The translations under genes and the position numbers were made by a program. Positions 36,538-46,000 of a DNA stretch of 64,000 nucleotides are shown piece by piece. How positions within the stretch are numbered: position 1 is the stretch's first letter; the number at the start of each line of letters is the position of its first letter. A model generated the notes under the pieces. That model was not told the DNA's origin. It did no database searches and saw nothing but the letters and a program-made list of their open reading frames with translations. The DNA comes from Billgrantia zhangzhouensis. Lineage in GTDB: Bacteria; Pseudomonadota; Gammaproteobacteria; Pseudomonadales; Halomonadaceae. The DNA lies in contig NZ_JABFTT010000005.1 of the NCBI RefSeq assembly GCF_021404465.1, forward strand, positions 186,001-250,000. Direction: 5' to 3'.

Positions 36538-38235
36538 GTGAAAAGAGCGCAGAATATCTCGCTTCGCCACGCCGGCCTTGCCATGCTGGTGCTGGCCACT
36601 CTGCTGATACTCGCCTTCGCCCTGCTGGCCTGGAACGTCATGCAGCAGAGCCGCCGCGACCTGGGCGCGCTGGAGCGCCTCAACGTCCATCAGGCCTCCT
36701 CCCTCAACCGCCTGCAGGTCGCCAGTCTCGAAGGCCTCAACCGCATGGATCGCGCTCTGGAGCGCCAGTTGCGCCCCTCCCTCGGCGACCCCATCCAGGC
36801 ACTGCAGGACGTCGAGGACGAGCTCGCCGAACTCCGCGATGCCCATGCCAGCTTCGTCGCCGCCAGCGCCGACGACGCGACCCACGCCGACCTGCGCGAC
36901 GAGATCGACCATCATGCCAGTGAGCTGACCCAGCGAATGGAGGAACAGCTCGCCGCCATCCAGGCCGGCAATCGCGCCGGCTACCGCGAGATCACCCTGG
37001 AAGCGATGGTGCACAGCCGCGCCCTGACCGAGGCCGCCCGCGGCTTCCACCAGGCCGCCGACATCCAGGGCGTGGCACTGCTGGCCCACGCCGAGCGCCA
37101 GGCGCAGCGCTTCGGCATCCTGCTGGCAGCGGGCCTGCCCGCCGCGCTCGCCTTCCTGGCCTGGATGGCCTGGTTCGGCCAGCGCCAGCTCCTGGTGCCG
37201 CTGCGCCACCTCGGCGAACATTTCCGACGCCTGGCCGACGGCGACCTCACCGCCACCATCGAGCGCCGCGGTCGCAACGAGATCGGCCAGCTCTTCGTCG
37301 AATTGGGCGGCATGCAGGGCGCCCTGGTGGCCTCCGTCGAGCAGCTCCACGACAACAGCCGCCATGTGTTCGACAGCGCCCAGCGGCTCAGCCGGGGCAA
37401 CGGAGAGCTTGCCGCACGCACCCACCAACAGAGCGCCGCCCTGGACCAGACCTCCGCCAGCCTCGAGGCGCTCACGGAGAGCGTCGGCCACACCAGCGAG
37501 CATGCCGCCCACGCCGCCCAGCTCACCGCCGACGCCGTGGCCCAGGCGCAGCAAGGCGAGCGGGTGCTCGGCGATTTCGTCGCCACCATGGGCGAGATCC
37601 ACAGCCGCTCGCAGCGGGTCGACGAGGTCGTCGGCCTGATCGACAGCATCGCCTTTCAAACCAACATCCTGGCACTCAACGCCTCGGTGGAGGCGGCGCG
37701 GGCCGGCGAGCAGGGGCGCGGCTTCGCCGTGGTCGCCAGCGAAGTGCGCACCCTCGCCTCGCGCAGCGCGGAAGCCGCACGCCAGATCCAGACGCTGCTC
37801 GCCGACTCGCGCGGCAGCGTGCAGCGCGGCCACGACCTGTCGGACAGCGCCAGCCAGGGCATGCACGCCATCGTCGCAGCGATCGGTGAAATCGATACGC
37901 TGATGTCCCGCATCGACACCGCCGCCCACACCCAACGCGACGGCCTCGACCAGCTCAGCCACGCCATGCGCGAACTGGAGAGCGTGGCCCAGGCCAACGC
38001 CCGCCAGGTAGACGCCGCCACTCGCGACGCCACGACGCTGGAGAGCGCCGCCGAACGCATGCGCGAGCAGGCCGCGCGCTTCCGAACCGCCGAAGTTCCA
38101 GCGGCACTCCCCGTGGCGGATGCCACGCCGGCCGAGCCCCCCGGAGAGGAGCTGCCCCCCGAGGCGTACTGGGAACCCCGCGAGGTGGCGCTGCCCAGCG
38201 AGCATACACAGCACTCCGTCAGCTTGGTAAAGTGA
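36538..38235 (+). CDS. Methyl-accepting chemotaxis protein
   Basis: Chemoreceptor of 565 residues. TM1 is about residues 13-34. A helical periplasmic domain of some 160 residues (four-helix-bundle-like, with many Glu/Gln/Asp helices) follows, then TM2 near 197-217, a HAMP domain ([18 protein letters not shown]) and the signalling hairpin tip [20 protein letters not shown]. The start is GTG at 36538, with GAGGA 4 nt before. The C-terminal tail is Pro/Glu-rich and has no CheR-docking pentapeptide. Ligand unknown. Confidence 0.92.
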   Translation: MKRAQNISLRHAGLAMLVLATLLILAFALLAWNVMQQSRRDLGALERLNVHQASSLNRLQVASLEGLNRMDRALERQLRPSLGDPIQALQDVEDELAELRDAHASFVAASADDATHADLRDEIDHHASELTQRMEEQLAAIQAGNRAGYREITLEAMVHSRALTEAARGFHQAADIQGVALLAHAERQAQRFGILLAAGLPAALAFLAWMAWFGQRQLLVPLRHLGEHFRRLADGDLTATIERRGRNEIGQLFVELGGMQGALVASVEQLHDNSRHVFDSAQRLSRGNGELAARTHQQSAALDQTSASLEALTESVGHTSEHAAHAAQLTADAVAQAQQGERVLGDFVATMGEIHSRSQRVDEVVGLIDSIAFQTNILALNASVEAARAGEQGRGFAVVASEVRTLASRSAEAARQIQTLLADSRGSVQRGHDLSDSASQGMHAIVAAIGEIDTLMSRIDTAAHTQRDGLDQLSHAMRELESVAQANARQVDAATRDATTLESAAERMREQAARFRTAEVPAALPVADATPAEPPGEELPPEAYWEPREVALPSEHTQHSVSLVK

Positions 38236-38266
38236 TGCTTTTCAGCGACCGCAAGGAATGCCCGCC

Positions 38267-39205
38267 ATGCCCCAGGACAAGCTGTCACAACTCAAGGCCA
38301 TGACCACCGTGGTGGCGGATACCGGCGATCTTGAGGCGATTCGCCGTTTCCAGCCCACCGATGCGACCACCAACCCTTCACTCATCCTGCAAGCTGCCCA
38401 GCACGAGGGGCGTCGCGAGCGGCTGGCCGAGATCGCCCGCCAGGCCACCGACATCGACGATGCCCTGGATGCCGTGGCGGTCGAGATCGGTAGCGAGATC
38501 AGCGGCCTGGTGCCCGGCTACGTGTCCACCGAGGTCAGCGCACGCCTCTCTTTCGATACCGAGGCGACCCTGGTCCGGGCACGCTCGCTTATCGAACGCT
38601 ACGACCGTCACGGCATCGGTCCCGAGCGGATTCTGATCAAGATCGCCTCGACCTGGGAGGGCATCCGTGCTGCTCGTCAACTGGAGCGCGAAGGCATCCA
38701 CTGCAACCTCACCCTGCTGTTCAGCTTTGCCCAGGCCCAGGCCTGCGCCGATGCCGGCGTTACGCTGGTGTCGCCGTTCGTCGGACGTATCCTCGACTGG
38801 AACCGGGCCAAGTGGCCGGATGCCGACTTCAGCGGCGACAACGACCCCGGAGTGAAGTCGGTCAAGCGTATCTACGAGCACTACAAGGGGCATGGCTACA
38901 AGACCATCGTGATGGGTGCCAGCTTCCGCAATACCGGTGAGATCCTGGCCCTTGCCGGCTGCGACCGCCTGACCATCTCCCCTGCCCTGCTCAGCGAGCT
39001 GGCAGAGAGCCAAGACCGACTGGAACGCCGGCTGACCCCAGTCGACGCCGAAACGTCGCCGCCCGAACCTCAGGACGAAGCCGAGTTCCGCTGGGCGATG
39101 AATGAAGACGCCATGGCCACGGAGAAGCTGGCCGAGGGGATTCGTAAGTTCGCCGACGATCAGCGCAAGCTGGAGAAACTGCTGGGAGAGCTGCGTCAGG
39201 GCTGA
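38267..39205 (+). CDS. tal: Transaldolase
   Basis: Pentose-phosphate enzyme exchanging a dihydroxyacetone unit between sedoheptulose-7-phosphate and glyceraldehyde-3-phosphate. The 312 residues match TalB in length, with [11 protein letters not shown], the Schiff-base Lys125 in [13 protein letters not shown], and [11 protein letters not shown]. The second ATG at 38267 has AAGGA at better spacing than the one at 38258. It converges with the STAS gene, a neighbourhood also found in Pseudomonas. Confidence 0.95.
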   Translation: MPQDKLSQLKAMTTVVADTGDLEAIRRFQPTDATTNPSLILQAAQHEGRRERLAEIARQATDIDDALDAVAVEIGSEISGLVPGYVSTEVSARLSFDTEATLVRARSLIERYDRHGIGPERILIKIASTWEGIRAARQLEREGIHCNLTLLFSFAQAQACADAGVTLVSPFVGRILDWNRAKWPDADFSGDNDPGVKSVKRIYEHYKGHGYKTIVMGASFRNTGEILALAGCDRLTISPALLSELAESQDRLERRLTPVDAETSPPEPQDEAEFRWAMNEDAMATEKLAEGIRKFADDQRKLEKLLGELRQG

Positions 39206-39234
39206 GAAGCGACTTGACGACGATGGGTGCGGTT

Positions 39235-39256
39235 GGCATGGCAGCGACGCCATGCC
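39235..39256. other. Hairpin between convergent tal and STAS genes
   Basis: GGCATGGC-AGCGAC-GCCATGCC, 8-bp perfect stem. Possible terminator without T-run. Confidence 0.4.
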
Positions 39257-39298
39257 GGCCACAAGCGGGTTTGGCCCCTGTCTGGGCGGCCCCTGGGC

Positions 39299-39811
39299 TT
39301 AATCCTTGTGGGAGTTTGAGGTTTCCTGCGCCTCCAGCATTTCCACCAGCGGCTGGAACTCTTCCCGGTTGTGCTCGTTCATGCGCATCAGGATGCGGTG
39401 CGCCTCGAGGATGCGCTGGCGCATCTCTTCCATGTCGGCGGGAATTTCAGGCAGGTCGCACAGCTCGCAGGTCTCGGTCAGAGGCGCTTTCACCATGGCG
39501 AAGAACTGGGCAAAGCCCATCACTTCGAGCATGCGCTGCACGTCGGGGTTGTCCACCACGATGGTGGGCTTGTAGGAAATACGATCCTTCACCGCCATGG
39601 CCACCTTGGCCAGAAACCCCAGGGCGGTGGAATCCACATTGGTGGCTTCGCGCAGATCGATTATCAGCGATTGCAGGCCCGGTATGCGCGCCAGCTGCTG
39701 GGCCTGGGTGTCCAGTGTCGCGCACAGGGTCAGGCGGACGTCGCCGCACAGCTTGAGCACGAAGACGCCGGAGTCGAACGCCGCCTTGACGCGGCCCTCA
39801 TTGGTGATCAT
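39299..39811 (-). CDS. STAS-domain anti-sigma-factor antagonist (RssC-like)
   Basis: A 170-residue protein. Residues about 8-105 form a STAS domain; the phosphorylatable position lies in REATNVDSTALGFLAKVA (Ser/Thr in the DST segment). The C-terminal 60 residues are an acidic helical extension containing CELCDLPEIP. It overlaps the PP2C phosphatase gene by 14 nt, so the phosphatase probably dephosphorylates this protein, as in partner-switching systems. The gene order matches RssC-RssB between transaldolase and mlaA in P. aeruginosa, from memory. Confidence 0.85.
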   Translation of the reverse strand: MITNEGRVKAAFDSGVFVLKLCGDVRLTLCATLDTQAQQLARIPGLQSLIIDLREATNVDSTALGFLAKVAMAVKDRISYKPTIVVDNPDVQRMLEVMGFAQFFAMVKAPLTETCELCDLPEIPADMEEMRQRILEAHRILMRMNEHNREEFQPLVEMLEAQETSNSHKD

Positions 39812-41003
39812 CGCAAAATCCGCTCAACATCATGATCGTCAGGTCATCGGGCAGTTCCTGTCCGCCGCCATCCCCTTCGGCATCGATGTCGGGGGGGATA
39901 TCCAGCATCAGGCTGTCACGAAGTCGTTCCAACGTCGTACAGTTCAGAACACGTCGCTCGAGTTCCCTGAGCCGCATGTCGAGCGTGTCGCCCGGCAGGC
40001 ACTCCAGTATTCCATCCGAACACAACCATAACCGGAAGTTCGACGGTAACCTATGCCTCAAACGTGGATACTCCACGTTGGGAAACAGGCCTACCGGCAT
40101 CCCTTCTCCCGGCAGCTCGACCACCTTGCCATCGGCCACCAGCAGGGGTTTCGGCAACTGGGCGCCGAGCGAATAGTGAAGCTCATGCAGTTGTTGGTCA
40201 ATGACCCCGACGAACAGGGTGGCATGCTTGCCGATGCCGGTATCGAGCAACTCCCGGTTGAGGGCGGAGAGCCAGCGTGTCGGCAGCTCTTCCGGCTGCT
40301 TGGCGTCCCATTCGCCAAGCCAGCGATTGAACAGGTACTTGAGCAGTACCGTGACGAAGGCGGACGAGGCTCCATGGCCGGACACATCGGCAAAGTAAAA
40401 CAGCGTATAGCGCTCGTCAAAACGCTGGAAGTCGAGGAAATCCCCCGACAGGTAAAGCGAGGGGATCAGCCAGTAATCGCAAGACACGCCGCCGGTGGTC
40501 TGGGGATGCGGCGGCAACAGCTTGCGCTGGATATGACCGCCGGCCTGCTGGTCGAGCCGCAACAGCGCCAAGTGCGTCTCCAGGCTCTCGTTGAGTTCCT
40601 CCAGATGCGTGTTGAGCTGTGCCAGACGCTCGCGGTCATGATTGCGCTCGTCTTCCAACTGCCGCAATTCGATCGCCTTGCGGATCATGCGACGCAGGAG
40701 CTGGCCATGACGCATCGGCTCGACGACGTAATCCACCAGCCCCACGTCGACCGCCGTCAGCAAATCGGCGTCGAGACGTGAGTCGCTGACCACGACGGTA
40801 GGTAGGCGTTCCGTCAGGCTTGCCCACTCCAGGCTGGGAATGGCCTGGGCATGGGCCACGACCAGCACGGTGTCTGCGGGCAGATCCTCCAGGCGCTCCG
40901 CGGCGAACACCGCCAGACCGTCGCGCGCGATGGTCTCGGCCAGGGCGTCGCGGTAGGCGCCGGGCTCGTCGAGTAGGCCGATCAACGGCTTGGCTGCATC
41001 CAT
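39798..41003 (-). CDS. Response-regulator-like protein with SpoIIE/PP2C phosphatase domain (RssB-like)
   Basis: 401 residues. The N-terminal 120 have a receiver-like fold but lack the phospho-acceptor: the strand that should end in Asp reads VLVVAHAQ, and the conserved Lys of the KP motif is Glu in DYVVEPM. A coiled-coil linker follows (about 120-165, ERLAQLNTHLEELNESLETH). The C-terminal PP2C-type phosphatase keeps its metal ligands in SGDFLDF, FADVSGHGASSA, CSDGILE and DDLTIMML. It probably dephosphorylates the adjacent STAS protein. The ATG at 41003 was chosen over 41018 on family length. Confidence 0.88.
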   Translation of the reverse strand: MDAAKPLIGLLDEPGAYRDALAETIARDGLAVFAAERLEDLPADTVLVVAHAQAIPSLEWASLTERLPTVVVSDSRLDADLLTAVDVGLVDYVVEPMRHGQLLRRMIRKAIELRQLEDERNHDRERLAQLNTHLEELNESLETHLALLRLDQQAGGHIQRKLLPPHPQTTGGVSCDYWLIPSLYLSGDFLDFQRFDERYTLFYFADVSGHGASSAFVTVLLKYLFNRWLGEWDAKQPEELPTRWLSALNRELLDTGIGKHATLFVGVIDQQLHELHYSLGAQLPKPLLVADGKVVELPGEGMPVGLFPNVEYPRLRHRLPSNFRLWLCSDGILECLPGDTLDMRLRELERRVLNCTTLERLRDSLMLDIPPDIDAEGDGGGQELPDDLTIMMLSGFCDDHQ

Positions 41004-41014
41004 CGGCTCAGGCC

Positions 41015-41806
41015 TCAATCGGCGGGTTCGGCATTGTCGAAGGCGTCGTCAAAATCGGCGTCGTCAAAATCGAAATCGAAATCATCGTTGGCGAAGGGGT
41101 CGTCACCCAGTTCGCCGTCGCTGACCTCGAAGCGCCGACGCTGCAGGTAAGCATCGCGAATGAAGACATAGCGGTCTCCGCGAATCAACTCTTCCTGGTC
41201 GAGAAAGCCGGCCCGCACGTCGACGATGCGTAGCGCGGTCAGGCCATAGCGCACCTTCTCATCCTCGACATAGGTCAGCGGATAGGTATACATGTCCAGC
41301 GGCAAGCCGGAGGCGTCCCTCACCGTGCTGGGCCCCAGTAGCGGCAGTACCAGATAGGGTCCTTCGCCCACCCCCCAGACGCCGAGGGTCTGGCCGAAGT
41401 CCTCCCTCTCGGCGGTGATGCCCATATGGGTAGCAAAGTCCCACAGCCCGGCGATCCCCACGGTGGAGTTGATCAGGAAACGCGACGTGGACAGCCCGGC
41501 ATTGGCCGGTTTGCCTTGCAGCAGGCTGTTGAGCGTGGTGCGAATCTCGCCCAGGTTGGAGAAAAAGTTGCCGACCCCGGTCTGCACCGGTTGAGGCGTC
41601 ACGGCGCGATAGCCGCGCGCAACCGGCTTGAGTACAGCCCGGTCGATTGCCTCGTTGAAGGTGAATACCCGGCGGTTGAAGCCTTCCCAGGGGTCATCGG
41701 GATGACGGTCCTCCACCGCTACCCGGCCAGCGCAGCCCGCCAACATGGCCAGAGCCGCCAGGGCGACCAGGAAGCGAGTGATAAAGCCGGTCTGCTTCAC
41801 GACCAT
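41015..41806 (-). CDS. mlaA: Outer-membrane lipid asymmetry lipoprotein MlaA (VacJ)
   Basis: Outer-membrane lipoprotein that removes misplaced phospholipids from the outer leaflet and passes them to MlaC. 263 residues, lipobox LAGC, then the family motifs DPWEGFNRRVFTFNEAIDR, NFFSNLGEIRTTLNSLLQG, FLINSTVGIAGLWD and LPLLGPSTVRD. The C-terminus carries an unusual Asp/Phe-rich tail (DFDFDFDDADFDDAFD). AGGAGA precedes the ATG at 41806; the frame further upstream is a shadow. It is 11 bp before the phosphatase gene. Confidence 0.94.
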   Translation of the reverse strand: MVVKQTGFITRFLVALAALAMLAGCAGRVAVEDRHPDDPWEGFNRRVFTFNEAIDRAVLKPVARGYRAVTPQPVQTGVGNFFSNLGEIRTTLNSLLQGKPANAGLSTSRFLINSTVGIAGLWDFATHMGITAEREDFGQTLGVWGVGEGPYLVLPLLGPSTVRDASGLPLDMYTYPLTYVEDEKVRYGLTALRIVDVRAGFLDQEELIRGDRYVFIRDAYLQRRRFEVSDGELGDDPFANDDFDFDFDDADFDDAFDNAEPAD

Positions 41807-41844
41807 CGAATAGGTCTCCTCATGTTTTATCGTGAGGTGTCGCG

Positions 41845-42966
41845 TCACAGGCGACGCAGCACCACGCAGCCGGCACTGTACCCGGCGCCGAACGAGCAGA
41901 CCACCCCCAGCGCACCTGACGGCAGGTCGGCGCGATGGAGGTGGAAGGCGATGATCGAGCCTGCCGAGCTGGTATTGGCGTAACGATCGAGAATGATCGG
42001 CGCCTGGCCCGGCTCGGGATCGTGCCCCAGCACACGGCGTGCGATCAGGTCGTTCATATGGTGGTTGGCCTGGTGCAGCCAGAGCCGCAAAAGCGCTTCG
42101 CCGGAGAGTCCGAGGCTGGCCAGATGCTCGTTGATCAGGGCCGCCACCATCGGACAAACCTCCTTGAACACACGCCGCCCTTCCTGGACGAACAGCTTGT
42201 CGCTGGCCAGCGGGTCGCTGTCGGTGACCCGATTGAGGAAACCGGCATTGTTGCGAATGGCATTGGAGAATTTCGTGATCAGGCGCGTACCCAGAATCTC
42301 GAAGCGCTCCTCGGCGGTGGCAAGTGCGGCATCCTCGATCACGATGGCGGTGCAAGCATCGCCGAAGATGAAATGGCTGTCGCGGTCGCGAAAATTGAGG
42401 TGGGCCGAGCAGATCTCGGGGCTGACCACCAGGGCGCGCTTGACATTGCCGCCGCGAATGGCGCCTGCCGCCAGGTCGATGGCAAAGGTCGCCGAACTGC
42501 AGGCCACGTTCATGTCGAAGGCGTGTCCCTGGGTGCCCAAAGCCGCCTGTAACTCCACCGCCACCGCCGGGTAGGGACGCTCCAGATTGGAGCAGGCAAC
42601 GATCACCATGTCGATGTCGCCAGCGGTGACACCGGCGGCCTCGAGTGCCTGCCGTGCCGCCTTGAGGCCCATTTCACACTGGATCGAGGGCTCGTCGTTG
42701 CCGCGCTGCGGCAGCCGTGGGCGCATGCGCTCGGGATCGAGGATACCCGCGGCATCCAGGACGAAGCGGCTATGGATGCCCGAAGCCTTGACGATGAACT
42801 CGCTGCTGGAATGCAACAGCGGCTCGTGCTCGCCGGCCTCGATGGCGGCCGCGTGACGTGTATTCTCGGCATCTACCCAGGCGTTGAACGAGGCTACCAG
42901 GGCATCGTTGTCGATGGCGTGCTCCGGCGTGAAGAGCCCCGTACCGGTAATCACGACGTCTGTCAT
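41845..42966 (-). CDS. Beta-ketoacyl-ACP synthase III family protein
   Basis: FabH-like condensing enzyme of 373 residues, somewhat longer than FabH (~320). The triad is Cys156 in NVACSSATFA, His in LHQANHHMND and Asn in RYANTSSAGS. It probably condenses acyl-CoA with malonyl-ACP, but could be a specialised paralogue, since this longer group also occurs beside a separate fabH. AGGGAG precedes the ATG at 42966. It lies 38 bp upstream of mlaA on the same strand. Confidence 0.88.
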   Translation of the reverse strand: MTDVVITGTGLFTPEHAIDNDALVASFNAWVDAENTRHAAAIEAGEHEPLLHSSSEFIVKASGIHSRFVLDAAGILDPERMRPRLPQRGNDEPSIQCEMGLKAARQALEAAGVTAGDIDMVIVACSNLERPYPAVAVELQAALGTQGHAFDMNVACSSATFAIDLAAGAIRGGNVKRALVVSPEICSAHLNFRDRDSHFIFGDACTAIVIEDAALATAEERFEILGTRLITKFSNAIRNNAGFLNRVTDSDPLASDKLFVQEGRRVFKEVCPMVAALINEHLASLGLSGEALLRLWLHQANHHMNDLIARRVLGHDPEPGQAPIILDRYANTSSAGSIIAFHLHRADLPSGALGVVCSFGAGYSAGCVVLRRL

Positions 42967-43003
42967 ATCATCTCCCTCGTGCGGCCTGTTCGCCGCTGGT
43001 CGT

Positions 43004-43021
43004 GCATCGGTAAACCGATGC
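43004..43021. other. Small stem-loop downstream of hrpA
   Basis: GCATCGG-TAAA-CCGATGC, a 7-bp stem 30 bp after the hrpA stop. No T-run; may slow transcription or protect the 3' end. Confidence 0.3.
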
Positions 43022-43050
43022 CTCATGTCTCGTTTATCGGCACGCCAAGT

Positions 43051-46000
43051 TCAGCCTTGACCATGCCCCACCAGTTCCGCCCAACGCCGCTCGAGACGTT
43101 TGACCGAAACCGGCATGCGGGTGCCGAGCTGCTGGGCGAACAGCGACACGCGCAGTTCTTCTAGCCACCAGCCAAACTCCACCAGTTCAGGATCCTCGTG
43201 GCCACCGCGGCGCTGGCTCTCCCGCCGTGCGGCCAGACGCGCCTCGAAGTCCTGTACGTCCTGCATGTGCATCTGGTCGCGCATGCGCTCACGTGGCGCC
43301 TTCTCCAGCCGGATCCGTGCCGCTTCCATGTAGCGCGGATACTCCTCCAGCCACGCCCCTGCCTCGCTGACGAAGCCGGGATGCACCAGCCGCTGCATCT
43401 GGGCCTTGAGATCACTGTATACCAAGGCCAGGGCCAGGTTGAGGTTGCCCTTCAATGCTTTGGTCACGACCAGATGGCCTTCGAGCGCTCGCTTCAGCGT
43501 CGCGGCCAGCGCTTCGGCAGCAGGCACCAGCTCGGCTCGGGTCGCCTCGAGCCGTGTCTCGAGTTCGGCGGCCGAGCGCGGCAGCGGCGCCTGGGCCACG
43601 GTTCGGGCGAAAACCGCCTCGACCACATCGTCGATCAGCTCGCGCTTGCTGCCCACCTTGGCAAACAGCAAGGCACATGTCTCGAGCCCCTTGAGACGCT
43701 GGATGGTACGCACCTGATCCGGCAGACGGGCCATGGCCAGCCTGACCACGCCCCGGCGATGGGCCTGCTCGGCCTTGCCCGGGTGATCGAACAGCTCGAC
43801 GCGGAAGGCGTCACCCTCCGGCACCAGCGCCGGGTACGCCTCGACCCGAATTCCCGCCTGGGTCGTCACGCGTGACTCGGGCAGCGGCGCTTCGGGCAGG
43901 CCGTCCACTTCCGGCGCTTCGCTGACCTCGGCAGCCAGAGCCCGGGCGCCCTCGCCTGCCGCGGCTTCAAAGCGACGCTCGAGCTCACGCACGTTGCGCC
44001 CCTGGCCCAGCAGCCTGCCTTCATGGTCGACGACCCGCACGTTCATGATCAGATGCGGCTCGAGCTGATCGGTGCGCCAGTCATCGGGGTGCAGCCGCAC
44101 TCCGGTACGCCGGCGCAGGAACTCGCCCAGCGCCTCGGTGAGCGGCACGTCGTCGGGCGTCAGCGTCTCCAACGCAGCATCGACCCAGTCGGGAATCGGC
44201 ACCACCTGGCGACGAATTGACTTCGGCAATGACTTGAGCAGGGCAATGCACTTCTCCCGCAGCAGCCCCGGCACCAACCACTCGAGGCGTGCGCTTGGCA
44301 ACTGGGGCAGCATGGCCGCCGGGACCGTCAGCGTCACACCGTCGTCCGGTGCATCGGGTTCGAAGCGATACTCGAGCGGATAACTCACCCCGCCGAGCAT
44401 CAACTCATCCGGATATTGCGCCTGGGTGACCTCCTTGGCCTCCCGCGCCAGCAGGACAGCACGATCGAACTTGAGAACATTCGGATCCTGAGCCTCGGCT
44501 TTCCTGCGCCATGCCTCGAAGCCCTTGCCGTTGACGATGTCGCCGGGAATCCGCTCGTCGTAGAAAGCGAACAGGGTTTCCTCGTCGACCAGGATGTCGC
44601 GCCTGCGAGCCCGGTCCTCAAGATCCTCGACCTCCGCTACCAGAGCGCGATTGTAGTCGAAGAACTCCCCCTTGGTGCGAAATTCGCCCTCCACCAGCGC
44701 ACGGCGGATGAACAGCTCGCGCGCCTCGCGTGGTGCGATAGGCCCATAATGCACGCTGCGGCCGGCCACGATGGGCAAACCGAACAGGGTGACTTGCTCC
44801 TTGGCTACCACCTGGGCGCGTTTCATCTCCCAGTGCGGCTCGCTGTAGCTGCGCTTGACCAGATGCCCGGCCACGGACTCTATCCATTGCGGCTCGATCT
44901 TCGCCACGGTACGCGCAAACAGCCGGGTGGTCTCCACCAGTTCGAAAGCCATCAGCCACTTGGGCGACTTCTTGGCCAAGCCAGAGCCGGGGTGGATGAC
45001 GAACTTGCGGTTGCGCGCGCCCAGGTATTCGCGATTCTCGGTCAGCATGCCCAAGTGCGACAGCAGTCCCGGCAGCAATGCCTTGTGCAGTTGCACGGCA
45101 CTCTGGCGGCGCGCCTGCCGACGAGCCTGGTCATGCCCTTCCCCGTCTTGCCCAGGCTCGGGCAGCGGGGCGGGGGGCGGCACCTCGATCTCCATCTCGC
45201 GCAGCAGCTGGCGCAGTTGGCGGAAAGTGTCGTGCCATTCGCGCAAGCGTAGATAGTTGAGGTAGTGCTCCTTGCACCAGCGCCGCAGGCGGTTACCCGA
45301 GAGCTCCTCGCGAGCTGCCTCGAAGCCCTGCCACAGGTTGAGCAAAGCGACGAAATCGGAGTCCGGGTCCTGCCAGCGACGATGGGCCTGGTCGGCGGCC
45401 TCGCGCTTCTCCGCCGGGCGATCGCGCGGGTCCTGCACCGCCAGCGCCGACACCACGATCAGCACCTCACGCAGGCCGCCCTGCTCATCCCCGGCCAGCA
45501 CCATGCGCGCCAGGCGCGGATCGATAGGCAGGCGGGCGAGCTTGCGCCCCACATCGGTCAAACGGTTGCCCTCGTCCACCGCTCCCAGCTCGAACAGCAG
45601 GCGGAAGCCGTCCTTGATGAAGCGTGGATCGGGCGGGTCGACGAAGGGGAACTGCTCGATATCATCGGGTTTCAACGATAGCAGCGACAGCATCGACAGG
45701 ATGACCGAGGCCAGGTTGGTGCGCCGGATCTCGGGGTCGGTGAATTCGGGACGGGAGAGGAAATCCTCCTCGTCGTAGAGGCGAATGCAGACGCCTTCGG
45801 CCACGCGACCGCAGCGTCCCTTGCGCTGGTCGGCGCTGGCCTGACTGACCGGCTCAACCGGCAGGCGCTGGATCTTGGATCGGTAACTGTAGCGGCTGAT
45901 GCGCACCAGGCCCGGATCGATCACGTAGCGAATGCCAGGCACGGTGAGCGAGGTTTCGGCGACGTTGGTCGCCAGCACGATACGCCGCCCCGCGTGAGGC

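Noticed and set aside
36475..38214. Long minus-strand ORF (579 codons) opposite the chemoreceptor
   Set aside because: GC-rich codon bias creates open antisense frames; the plus strand has clear HAMP and signalling motifs.
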